Shown piece after piece: positions 34,330-42,404 of a stretch of 64,000 nt of DNA. Source of the stretch: Nonomuraea gerenzanensis. GTDB taxonomy: Bacteria > Actinomycetota > Actinomycetes > Streptosporangiales > Streptosporangiaceae. Location of the stretch: NCBI RefSeq assembly GCF_020215645.1, contig NZ_CP084058.1, positions 6,758,001 through 6,822,000 of the forward strand, read 5' to 3'. The position numbers were made by a program, and so were the translations under genes. Under the pieces are notes generated by a model that was not told the DNA's origin, did not search any database, and was given only the letters and a program-made list of their open reading frames with translations. How positions within the stretch are numbered: the stretch's first letter is position 1; every line of letters starts with the position of its first letter.

Positions 34330-34772
34330 GAACCCAGGATTTCAGCAGGACGCCCCCGCAGGGGCAGGCGACGGCGATGTTCGTCGGGGCGACCCGTTAC
34401 CGGGGGCCGCTGTCGATCCTGACGCTCACGCTGACGTGGTTCCGGATGGTGCGCGACATGAAGCGCATGCGCGGCTACCGCTGGCACAAGGTCTACTGGG
34501 AGTTCCCGTTCACGCTGGGCACCCTGGCCTTCTTCGAGGACCGTGACGCGTTGCTGCGCTTCGCCCGCAGCCGCCACCACCGCAGGCTCATGCAGTGGGT
34601 GACCGACGGCACCAGGAACGCCACCGGCGGCTACATCCGGCTCTACAACGCCGAGCCCGAGGGGTACAGCAACGGGATCTGGCGCGCCGAGGGCGGCCCG
34701 ATGGCGCACATCGAGACGTTCACGCCGCTGTCCACCGAGCCCGGCGACGGCCCGCCGGTGAAGCGCTCGTGA
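34326..34772 (+). CDS. Small alpha/beta-barrel-like protein of unknown function
   Basis: A 148-residue cytosolic protein. FVGATRYRGPLSILTLTLTW, KVYWEFPFTLGTLAFFEDRD, LLRFARSRHHRRLMQWVTDG and GYIRLYNAEPEGYSNGIW suggest a dimeric ferredoxin-like barrel of the antibiotic-monooxygenase/DUF4188 style. I am not sure of the family. Its ATG overlaps the ligase stop (ATGA). Confidence 0.55.
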   Translation: MRTQDFSRTPPQGQATAMFVGATRYRGPLSILTLTLTWFRMVRDMKRMRGYRWHKVYWEFPFTLGTLAFFEDRDALLRFARSRHHRRLMQWVTDGTRNATGGYIRLYNAEPEGYSNGIWRAEGGPMAHIETFTPLSTEPGDGPPVKRS

Positions 34773-35836
34773 TCCCCGTCGGGTCCCGCCGCGACCTGCG
34801 CGACTTCCTCACCTTCACCGACCGGCTGTACGCGGGCGAGCACCGCTTCGTGCCGCCCCTGCGGGCCACGGTGCGCGGGTGGCACCGGCGCGGCGTGCGG
34901 CTGTTCCTGCTGCGGCGGGGCGGGCGGGTGGTCGCCCGGACGACGCTGCACACCGACGCCGCGCTGGACGCCAAGCTGGGACGGGCCACGCAGTTGTTCG
35001 GGCTGACGGAGTTCGAACAGGACGCGGCCGGGGAGCTGTTCGACGCGATCTGCGCGGCGGGGGCGGCGGCCGGGCGCGAGGCGGTGTTCGGGCCGGTGTC
35101 GCTGCTGCCCAACCAGGCGGGCGGGGTGATCACCTCGGGGTTCGGCGAGCGCGGGTTCATCGACAGCGCCTGGAACCGGCCGTACTATCCGGCCGCCTAC
35201 GAGGCGTACGGGTTCGGCCGCCGTTTCGAGTCCGACACCTGGATCTGCCCGGTGCCTGACCAGCCGGTGTTCACCTTCGACGACGCGCGGCTGCGCGCCG
35301 AGGGGCTGCGGGTGCACCGCGGGGACCGGCGGCGGGTGCGCGAGCAACTGCCGATCCTGCGGGAGATGCTGAACGCGAGCTTCGCGCGGCTCGGGTACTA
35401 CACCGAGATCTCGGCCGAGCAGCTCGCCGAGCAGACGGACGGGCTGGCCCACCTGCTGGACGAGGCGCTGCTGCTGTACCTGACGAAGCGGGACCGGCCG
35501 ATCGCGTTCGTGCTGTGCCTGCCCGACATTTCCGAATTTGTCGCGAAAATTCGCGGGCACCTGCACCTTTTCCACCAGCTCCGGCTGCTCGCCACCCGCT
35601 CCCGCTACCGCCGCGAGGCGGTGCTCATCGTCAAGGGCACGGTCCCGGACGAGCAGGGCCACGGCTACATGCGGCTGCTCTCCCGCGAGCTGCACGAGGG
35701 GCTGCGGCACGGCGGCTACCACACGCTGCGCAGCACGTACGTGGAGCGCGACAACCCCGGCTCGGCCGCCCAGTTCGCCGCGATGGGCGGCCGCCCGCTG
35801 CACGGCTACACCTTCTACGACAAGGACCTCGGTTGA
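34769..35836 (+). CDS. GNAT-like N-acyltransferase
   Basis: A 355-residue protein: RRDLRDFLTFTDRLYAGEHRFVPPL at the N-terminus, GPVSLLPNQAGGVITSGF, WNRPYYPAAYEAYGFGRRFESDTW, and the last GNAT-like fold with VLIVKGTVPDEQGHGYMRLL and LRSTYVERDNPGSAAQFAAMG. The D-P-x-F/W-V-P-P-L N-terminal block is typical of a GNAT subgroup linked to long-chain acyl transfer. GTG start overlapping the previous stop (GTGA). It could pass the acyl group activated by the PaaK-like ligase. Confidence 0.75.
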   Translation: MIPVGSRRDLRDFLTFTDRLYAGEHRFVPPLRATVRGWHRRGVRLFLLRRGGRVVARTTLHTDAALDAKLGRATQLFGLTEFEQDAAGELFDAICAAGAAAGREAVFGPVSLLPNQAGGVITSGFGERGFIDSAWNRPYYPAAYEAYGFGRRFESDTWICPVPDQPVFTFDDARLRAEGLRVHRGDRRRVREQLPILREMLNASFARLGYYTEISAEQLAEQTDGLAHLLDEALLLYLTKRDRPIAFVLCLPDISEFVAKIRGHLHLFHQLRLLATRSRYRREAVLIVKGTVPDEQGHGYMRLLSRELHEGLRHGGYHTLRSTYVERDNPGSAAQFAAMGGRPLHGYTFYDKDLG

Positions 35837-36771
35837 GACAGCTCCGGGCGCTGGAGCCCGACTTCTGGCGCGCGCCCAGCGCGCACAACACGCAGCCGTG
35901 GACGCTCACCTACACCGGCGGGCAGGCGGCCGTCGGCTGGGACCCGGCCAGGGCGCTGCCCATCAGCGACCCCTCCGAGCGTGACCTGCGGCTCAGTCTC
36001 GGGGCGTTCGTGGAGTGCTGCCTGATCGTGTGCGCGGACGCGGGCCTGTCCGTCGCCTTCCGCGCCGATCCCGGGCCGCTGCGGGTGGGCTTCCTGTACG
36101 GGGCCGAGGAGCCGTACGCGACCCCGTTCACCACGCAGGACGTGCGCGCCCGGGGCGCCAACCGCGGCGAGTACCACGCGGGGCGGCTGCCCGACGAGGT
36201 GGCCGGCGCGCTGGCGGGCACGCGCCGGCTGCCCTGCCGCGACCTGGCGGACCTGCTGCACGCCGCGGATTTGCACCAGTTCGGGGACCGGGAGGTGACG
36301 CGGGAGCTGCGTGCCTGGCTGCGGCTGACCCGGCGGCACCGCCGCTACTTCCTCGACGGCCTCAGCGACCGCGCGCTGGCCCTGACCAGGCTGGAGGCGC
36401 TCGGGCTGCGGGCCTCGCTCGCCCTCTACCCGGCGCTGCGGCGGCTCGGCCTGCCCCGGGCCCTGGCGGGGGCGTCGCGGGGGCTGCTGGACTACGACGG
36501 GGACGTGCTCGTCCTGGTGGGGCCGGCCGAGGAGGAGGTGGAGATGGGGCGGGTGCTGATGCGGCACTGGCTGACCCTGTCGAGGCTCGGGTACACGACG
36601 CATCCGCTGAGCCAGATCATCGACTGCGAGGCGACCCGGCGGAAGCTGGCGGAGCGCCTCGGCGTGGCGGACCCGCGCACGCTGCTGCACGTGGCGCGGG
36701 TGGGCCGGCCGCGCGCGCCCGCCTCGCCGTCCGCCCGGCTCATCGATCACGGGACGCCTATCCCGCCGTGA
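35833..36771 (+). CDS. Acg-type nitroreductase-family protein
   Basis: A 312-residue protein of the nitroreductase superfamily, Acg-like: FWRAPSAHNTQPWTLTYTG, LPISDPSERDLRLSLGAFVECCL, FLYGAEEPYATPFTT, LRAWLRLTRRHRRYFLDGLS and a final GRVLMRHWLTLSRLGYTTHPLSQIIDCE. The start is a TTG overlapping the preceding stop (TTGA); no better start keeps the conserved FWRAPSAHNTQPW block. The last 14 bp overlap the convergent propeller gene. It would bind flavin; Acg-type members may sequester FMN rather than turn over. Confidence 0.78.
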   Translation: MRQLRALEPDFWRAPSAHNTQPWTLTYTGGQAAVGWDPARALPISDPSERDLRLSLGAFVECCLIVCADAGLSVAFRADPGPLRVGFLYGAEEPYATPFTTQDVRARGANRGEYHAGRLPDEVAGALAGTRRLPCRDLADLLHAADLHQFGDREVTRELRAWLRLTRRHRRYFLDGLSDRALALTRLEALGLRASLALYPALRRLGLPRALAGASRGLLDYDGDVLVLVGPAEEEVEMGRVLMRHWLTLSRLGYTTHPLSQIIDCEATRRKLAERLGVADPRTLLHVARVGRPRAPASPSARLIDHGTPIPP

Positions 36772-38524
36772 TCCCCCGCAGGTTGGCGCGCACCCTGGGC
36801 GCCAGCCGCCGCACCGCCTCCGGCGTGGAGGCGTAGAGCGTGGTGACGACCGGGCCTGCGACGATCATGGCGGAGTGGAGCAGACCGGCGGGATGGCTGC
36901 TCTCGTGGTAGGAGATGCCCGGCTCCGTGCCGATCAGCGTGCCCGTGCCGTAGCGGGCCTCCTGCGCGGCCAGCCGGCGTGCTTCGGCCTCGGACCCGGC
37001 CACCCATTCGATCGTCAGGGAGACGACGTCGCCGTCGTCGGCCGGCGGGATCCAGTCGCAGGAGACGGCCCTGCGCGTCGGGCCGCCCTCCGGCGTGCGC
37101 GGGTGAGGGTGGGCCAGGTAGCCCGGGGCCGGCAGGCGCAGGTCACGATCGGTGAGGGCGGCGCAGGCGTCCGGCCAGTCCGCCGGGAAGAGGGCCTCCG
37201 GCCGCCGCGCCGGGGGCCGGCGGGCGCGGGACAGGTGGTAGGCCGTGATGGTGGTGGCGTGCGTGACTCCGGCGGTCTCCTCCCCGGTCTCGGGGGTGCG
37301 CACCAGGACCAGGTCTCCCGCTCCGCCCTCGACGACGGCGGCGCTCGCCGTGGTGGGCAGCGGGAGCCTGCTCGGCTCGCCGGTGACGGCGTTCACGACC
37401 GCGAGGTGGGCGACCAGCGGCCAGCTCCCGGTGTAGCTCAGCGGGTACTGCCCGTCGCTCGGGTTCACCACGACGTGGTCGCCGATCGCGATCAGCGAGG
37501 ACGCGTCGGGCACCTCCTGGATCCATCGGGCCTCGCCGGTGGCCGGGTCGATCCCGCGCAGCTCGTCCGGACGGGGCCACGCCGCCACCGAGCCGTGGGC
37601 CAGCACGCCGCCGCTCGTGACCATCGGGGACCTGTTGCCGTCCTCCTCCCACCGGATCCTGCCGGCGGCCAGCCGCCTGCCGCCCGGGGCGTACAGGTGG
37701 GAGGTGCCGTCGAGGCTCACGACGACGCTCCCGTCCGCCGCGACCGCGACGCTCCCGCCCACCGCGACCGCGACGCCGCCGCTCGGGCTGCGCGGTTCGG
37801 CCGGCGGCGGCCACTCCTGCGCGCGCGGGTAGGGCACGTCCTGGCGCCAGTAGGACCGGCCGGTCACCGGATCGACGGCCTGGACCCGCACGCGCCCGCC
37901 CGCGCACGCTTCGAGCCCCGCGCACGCCTCCAGCCCCGCGCACGCTTCGAGCAGGGCCACCAGTTCCCGCGCGGCGGCGGCCCGCGCGGTGCAGCCGGGG
38001 CTGACGGGCAGGAGCCCGTTCCTTGCTCCGGTGCGGGCGTCGAGCAGCGAGACCTCCGACGCCGTGACGACCGCGACGGCCCGCCCGCCCACCGCGACGC
38101 CATCGGCCGGCCGCGGACCCCACCTGCGCACCCCCGAGGCCAGGTCGTAGCCGGTGACTGCGGCTCGCACCGCCTCGTCCGCCCCGAGCGGAGCCTCCCG
38201 CAGGACGACGAGCGCCTCGCCGGCGACCCAGATCCGGCTCACCGGACCGGACTGCGGCTCGGCCGGCACGGCGGCCCGCACCCGCCCGGTGACCGGGTCG
38301 AGGATCAGCACGCGCCCCGCCCCCAGCCCCACGGCGACGGCCTGCTCGGACAGCCCCAGCACGTAGTCGTCACCAGGCTCGGCCCCGCCGAACTGACGGG
38401 CGTCGAACGATCTCGTCCAGACCTCCCGCCAGGACACCGCCTGCCACGCGACCGCCGGTCCGTCGGACAGCACGATCGCTCCCGTGATCAGCAGCAGCAC
38501 GAGCAGCGGCGCGGCGCGGCGCAT
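36758..38524 (-). CDS. Secreted PQQ-like beta-propeller protein
   Basis: A 588-residue protein with an N-terminal signal sequence or anchor (MRRAAPLLVLLLITGAIVLS). PQQ-like blades recur (VLILDPVTGRVRAAV, VQAVDPVTGRSYWRQDV, LRGIDPATGEARWIQEV, LAVVNAVTGEPSRLPL). The C-terminal about 150 residues hold a separate domain with a Cys pair (PDACAALTDRDLRLPAPGYL, AVSCDWIPP), like ligand-free sensor domains of actinomycete lipoproteins. An 18-bp, six-residue repeat LEACAG occurs three times near residue 200. It lies 1 bp after the membrane protein at 38526, so the two form an operon. Confidence 0.8.
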   Translation of the reverse strand: MRRAAPLLVLLLITGAIVLSDGPAVAWQAVSWREVWTRSFDARQFGGAEPGDDYVLGLSEQAVAVGLGAGRVLILDPVTGRVRAAVPAEPQSGPVSRIWVAGEALVVLREAPLGADEAVRAAVTGYDLASGVRRWGPRPADGVAVGGRAVAVVTASEVSLLDARTGARNGLLPVSPGCTARAAAARELVALLEACAGLEACAGLEACAGGRVRVQAVDPVTGRSYWRQDVPYPRAQEWPPPAEPRSPSGGVAVAVGGSVAVAADGSVVVSLDGTSHLYAPGGRRLAAGRIRWEEDGNRSPMVTSGGVLAHGSVAAWPRPDELRGIDPATGEARWIQEVPDASSLIAIGDHVVVNPSDGQYPLSYTGSWPLVAHLAVVNAVTGEPSRLPLPTTASAAVVEGGAGDLVLVRTPETGEETAGVTHATTITAYHLSRARRPPARRPEALFPADWPDACAALTDRDLRLPAPGYLAHPHPRTPEGGPTRRAVSCDWIPPADDGDVVSLTIEWVAGSEAEARRLAAQEARYGTGTLIGTEPGISYHESSHPAGLLHSAMIVAGPVVTTLYASTPEAVRRLAPRVRANLRGITAG

Positions 38525-38525
38525 G

Positions 38526-39425
38526 TCAGCACTCCTGTTTCACGGGCGACGCGGAGGCGGGCCGCCAGCCGCCCATCGGATGCTCGTCATAGCTGACCCC
38601 GTACTCGCGCGCCGGCCCGGTCAGCCGGAACGGGAGCCCGCCCGGCCTGCGGATCACCACCTCCTCCGCGCGGCCGTCGCTGACGACCGTGGCCACGAAC
38701 TCGAACTCGTAGTACGCCTCGCAGGCGGTGAGCGTCATGGCGAGCGTGACCTGCTCGTCCCGCACCAGGTCGATCTGCTTGGTCTGGAAGTACGGGGTCT
38801 TGCGGCCCTTGAGCGGGACGAACAGGGGGACCGGCCGGTCGAGGTCGGCCGCGATCTCGATGGTGCCCTCCTCGCCGGCGCTGGCGGGGTTCAGCAGCGC
38901 GCTGTCGGAGACCGGCTCGCGTTCGAGCACGCGGGGCCGGACGTCGGCGATCCGGAGCCGGGCCCGGTTGCCGCTCAGGACGGCGACGACCACCATGCGC
39001 CCGACCTGGGCGGCCCGGTGGCGCTCCAGGAACGCCGCCTCCTCCATCGCGTCGGCCCTGCCCAGCAGGATCGCCCGGTCCTGGGGCGAGGTGACGGGGT
39101 CGCGCAGGGCGATGCTGGGGCCCTCGTCGCTGATCGACACGTAGGCGACCGTCAGTGGTTCCTTGCTGACGACCTCGTCGAAGACGCCGGGGCCGAGTGT
39201 GTTGAACCAGCCGGTGAACACGACGCCGGCCGCCGCCGCGAGCACCGCGCTGACGATCCCCGCCACCCACATCACCAGGCCGCGTCCGGATTTCTCCGCG
39301 TTCTCCGCGCCCTCGCCGCGCGCGGCCGGGCTCTGCGCGATCCTGGTCCCCGCGGCGTCGCCGGAGGCCGGGCGGTTGCCGGTGGCCGGCGTGCTCTTCC
39401 GTCTGGCGCGTCGAGATCGCGGCAT
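38526..39425 (-). CDS. Membrane-anchored hypothetical protein
   Basis: A 299-residue protein: a basic, disordered cytoplasmic N-terminus (PRSRRARRKSTPATGNRPAS), one membrane helix near residues 50-75 (LVMWVAGIVSAVLAAAAGVVF), then an extracytoplasmic domain of about 220 residues (VAYVSISDEGPSIALRDPV, CEAYYEFEFVATVVSDG). The ATG at 39425 has a GAGGAGG ribosome-binding site. It is in an operon with the propeller protein; no family recognised. Confidence 0.7.
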   Translation of the reverse strand: MPRSRRARRKSTPATGNRPASGDAAGTRIAQSPAARGEGAENAEKSGRGLVMWVAGIVSAVLAAAAGVVFTGWFNTLGPGVFDEVVSKEPLTVAYVSISDEGPSIALRDPVTSPQDRAILLGRADAMEEAAFLERHRAAQVGRMVVVAVLSGNRARLRIADVRPRVLEREPVSDSALLNPASAGEEGTIEIAADLDRPVPLFVPLKGRKTPYFQTKQIDLVRDEQVTLAMTLTACEAYYEFEFVATVVSDGRAEEVVIRRPGGLPFRLTGPAREYGVSYDEHPMGGWRPASASPVKQEC

Positions 39426-39571
39426 GCACATCCCTCCTCGTTCATCATCGCCCCTGGACGTCCGAATACTGTGGCGACAAGGAGAGTCAAGAAAGGGGAA
39501 CATCGCCTGTGAAGTGCGGGTGACCGGCGGTCGCGGCCTCGGCGCGGCACCGCCGTGGTCAGGAGGTGGGC

Positions 39572-40354
39572 TTGGACGTCGCCCTGCTGCTCCTGTCGGG
39601 CCTCGTGGCCCTGTTCACCGCCATCACGGTGCACGATCTGCGGCGCGAGCGGCGCACCAGGGACGACCGCGTGCCGGCTCGCGAGGGGCCGGCGCTGACG
39701 GCGTACGAGCTGGCGTGCCTGGCGGGTGGTCCGGGACGGGTCGCGGAGGTGGCCGTCGCCCTGCTCGCCGGCAGCGGCACGATCCGGCTCTCGCTCGGCG
39801 GTCACGCGCACCGGGGCCTGTCGCCGCCGGCGGGTGACCGCCATGCCGTCGAGCGGACGGTGCTGGCGGTGGTGCGGGGGCGGCGGGGCGCGTACCTGTA
39901 CGAGATCAAGCGGGAGCTGCGGCACAGCGCCGCGATGGCCGGGCTGGAGGACGTGCTGACCCGGCTCGGCCTGCTCGTGCCCCTCGGCCCCGGCTTCGTC
40001 GGCGACCTGCTGCTGTGGCTGCGGCGGCTGCGGACGGCCGGGCTCGCGTGCGCGATGCTGGAGGTGGTGGCGATGTTCGTGCAGCGGTCGTACTGGGTTC
40101 CGGTGATCGGGCTGGTGGTGCTGACGTTCACGCGGGTGGCGGCGCAGAGCGAGCTGCGGTGGTGGGGTGGTGGCGCCTCGCGGGTGAGCACGGCGTGGGC
40201 GCGGCAGGAGCTCGAACGGGCGCGGGCGGCGCATCCGCGCGGGGGCTTGTCGGGGGATCTGGCGGCGTCCGTCGCGTTGTACGGGCTGTCGGAGCTGCGC
40301 GATCCCCTCATGCTGGCGGCGATCTACCGCCTGGACCCCGGGCAGGGCGGGTGA
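39572..40354 (+). CDS. TIGR04222-type membrane protein
   Basis: A 260-residue protein of the TIGR04222 group of actinomycete membrane proteins: one N-terminal helix (LDVALLLLSGLVALFTAITV), LTAYELACLAGGPGRVAEVAVALLAGSGTIRLS, HAVERTVLAVVRGRRGAYLYEI, and two further hydrophobic segments near residues 155-190. TTG at 39572 sits 5 nt after AGGAGG and was preferred; GTG at 39566 overlaps that RBS. The function is unknown. Confidence 0.8.
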   Translation: MDVALLLLSGLVALFTAITVHDLRRERRTRDDRVPAREGPALTAYELACLAGGPGRVAEVAVALLAGSGTIRLSLGGHAHRGLSPPAGDRHAVERTVLAVVRGRRGAYLYEIKRELRHSAAMAGLEDVLTRLGLLVPLGPGFVGDLLLWLRRLRTAGLACAMLEVVAMFVQRSYWVPVIGLVVLTFTRVAAQSELRWWGGGASRVSTAWARQELERARAAHPRGGLSGDLAASVALYGLSELRDPLMLAAIYRLDPGQGG

Positions 40355-40358
40355 CGGC

Positions 40359-41315
40359 TCACACGGCGGCGGGCGCGGACTCCTCGGACATCGCCGACTT
40401 GTCCGGTTCGTCGGGCGCGGGCTCCTCGGGCGCGGGCTCCTCGGGCGCCGGCTCGTCGGGCGCCGGCTCGTCGGGCGCCGGCTCGTCGGGCATGGTCACG
40501 GGGACGGGCTCGGCGCGGGCGGCCCAGCGGCCGTCGTCGCTGCGTACGAGGCGTACCGGATGGTCGAAGCAGACGCTGACCAGCTCGCTCGTCAGCACCT
40601 CCGCGACCGGCCCGGCGGCCAGGCACTGGCCGTCGCGCAGCAGCATGGCGTGCGTGGTGGTGGCGGGCAGCTCCTCCAGGTGGTGCGTGACCAGCACGGT
40701 GGCCAGCGAGGAGTGCCGGGCGCGCAGGGCGTCGATGCTGGCCAGCAGCTGCTCGCGGGCGGCCAGGTCGAGCCCGGTCGCGGGCTCGTCGAGCAGCAGC
40801 AGCCGGGGCTGCGGCATGAGCGCGCGGGCGATGAACGCGCGGCCACGCTCCCCCTGCGACAGGGTGGCCCAGGAGGCCCGCGCCCGGTGGCTCATGCCGA
40901 GCATGGCGATCAACCGGTCGGCCCGCTCCGCCTCCTGCTCGGTGGGCGCCCAGCGGGGCACGGGGGCGGCGGTGTTGGTCAGCCCGGTCAGCACCACGTC
41001 GCGGACCCGCAGCGGGCCGTCGGGGGTGTGGCGCGGGTTGACGTGCCCCAGGTATGAGCGCAGCTCCCGCACGTCCACCCGGCCCATCCTGCGCCCGAGC
41101 ACCTCGACGGCGCCGCGGCTGGGATGGGTGACGGCGCCGAGCAGGCTGAGCAGGGTGCTCTTGCCCGCGCCGTTGGCACCGAGCAACGCCCAGTGCTCGC
41201 CGGGGCTCACGGTGAGGGAGATGTCCTTCAGCAGGTGGCGTCCGTCGCGGACGAGATCGACGCCGTCGGCCCGCAGCACGGGGCCGTTGTCGGAGGGGCG
41301 CGAGACAACGGTCAT
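40359..41315 (-). CDS. ABC ATP-binding protein with Glu-Pro-Ala repeat tail
   Basis: A 318-residue ABC ATPase: Walker A GANGAGKST, signature LSQGERGRAFIARAL, Walker B LLLLDEPATGLDLAA and H-loop VTHHLEELPATTT. It is like the ModF/YlmA-type ATPases, which lack a permease gene nearby. The C-terminus from about residue 270 carries five 15-bp units encoding D/E-E-P-A-P, a disordered acidic tail. The ATG at 41315 was chosen over an upstream TTG. A GntR-like palindrome lies 24 bp upstream. Confidence 0.86.
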   Translation of the reverse strand: MTVVSRPSDNGPVLRADGVDLVRDGRHLLKDISLTVSPGEHWALLGANGAGKSTLLSLLGAVTHPSRGAVEVLGRRMGRVDVRELRSYLGHVNPRHTPDGPLRVRDVVLTGLTNTAAPVPRWAPTEQEAERADRLIAMLGMSHRARASWATLSQGERGRAFIARALMPQPRLLLLDEPATGLDLAAREQLLASIDALRARHSSLATVLVTHHLEELPATTTHAMLLRDGQCLAAGPVAEVLTSELVSVCFDHPVRLVRSDDGRWAARAEPVPVTMPDEPAPDEPAPDEPAPEEPAPEEPAPDEPDKSAMSEESAPAAV

Positions 41316-41338
41316 GCGCCCCAAGTTATCAGCTCCTC

Positions 41339-41353
41339 AGACATCTGATGTCT
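41339..41353. promoter_or_regulatory. GntR/FadR-like palindrome
   Basis: AGACAT-CTG-ATGTCT, a perfect 6-bp inverted repeat (7 of 8 when extended), lies just upstream of the TAACTT-like -10 of the ABC ATPase gene. It looks like FadR-subgroup GntR sites; no gntR gene is in the window. Confidence 0.5.
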
Positions 41354-41378
41354 CGGGGTGCTCCGGTGGCCGGCGCGC

Positions 41379-42197
41379 TCAAGCGGCACAGGCGGCGCGG
41401 ACGTCGGCGATCAGCCCGGCCGCCGCGTCGATGGTGCGGGTGATCTCCTCCGGCGTGCCGCCGACGCCCGCCAGCAGCGCCTGCGCCCGCTCCGCGAACC
41501 CCTCCGGCGCCGACGGCAGCCGGCCGGCGGAGGCGACCATGCCCTTCTCGTTGATCAGCCAGGCCCCGTCGGCGGCGTGCAATGCCTGGCAGGCCACGCC
41601 GACCGCGCGGAACAACGCGCCCGCCGCGTACACCGGGTCCTGCCCGGCGGCGCCGTAGCGGGCCGTCATGAGGGCGAAGTCGCACTCCCACAGCCCGGCG
41701 ATCAGCGCCTCGCGCAGGGCGGGCGGGTAGTGCGTGGTCTCCTCGCGCAGGGCGGCCAGCTCGCCGGCCGGGTCGGCGAGCACCTGGCAGAGCGCCACCT
41801 CGCCGGCGTAGGCGTGAGAGTAGAAGCCCAGCGGGTGGCCGGCCTGGACGCCGATCTCGTAGCGGCCGGCCTGGCAGTCGCGCCAGATCCGGTGGACGCG
41901 GTCGAGGTCGCGGTAGATCCAGTCGACCCGCCATCCGTCGATCGTCAGCCAGCCGCCGCCGTCCACCCACGGGCCCCAGCCGCCGGGGGCGGTCACGTCC
42001 GTGTCCTGGCCGGTCACCTGCCTTGCGAGGGTGCGCAGCTCGTTCACTGCCAGGTCTTTTCGGTAGTAGAGGCCGAGGTCGATGTCGCTGTCGGGGCGGT
42101 GGGTGCCGCGGGCCCGGCTGCCCCCCAGGGCTACGGCCACCACGCCGGGCACCGCGGCCAGGCGATCGGCGATGGCGTGAAGATCGGGGTTCCGCAC
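41379..42197 (-). CDS. Nucleotidyltransferase-domain protein
   Basis: A 272-residue protein with the polymerase-beta-like nucleotidyltransferase core: VVAVALGGSRARGTHRPDSDIDLGLYY (G-S and D-x-D metal ligands) and WRVDWIYRDLDRV as the third carboxylate. A helical C-terminal domain follows (ALREALIAGLWECDFALMTARYG, RAVGVACQALHAADGAWLINEKG). It resembles the minimal/aminoglycoside-type nucleotidyltransferases with DUF4037-like tails. The target is unknown. The GTG start is at 42197. Confidence 0.82.
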   Translation of the reverse strand: MRNPDLHAIADRLAAVPGVVAVALGGSRARGTHRPDSDIDLGLYYRKDLAVNELRTLARQVTGQDTDVTAPGGWGPWVDGGGWLTIDGWRVDWIYRDLDRVHRIWRDCQAGRYEIGVQAGHPLGFYSHAYAGEVALCQVLADPAGELAALREETTHYPPALREALIAGLWECDFALMTARYGAAGQDPVYAAGALFRAVGVACQALHAADGAWLINEKGMVASAGRLPSAPEGFAERAQALLAGVGGTPEEITRTIDAAAGLIADVRAACAA

Positions 42198-42404
42198 GGT
42201 ACGAGCCTACGACCCGAGCCCCGCGCCATCGGCACGGGCCACGGCACCGCTGAACGGTCAGGTCCTCGACGGGCGGACGTGCGGCCGATCAGGGGTATGC
42301 GCCTCACTGAGCTGGTGTTTCCATCATGTCCGAATGCTCCCCCACCCTAGGATGTGGCAGGTGAAGGACATGCTGACGATCCACCCACACCCCGGGACGG
42401 CCTG

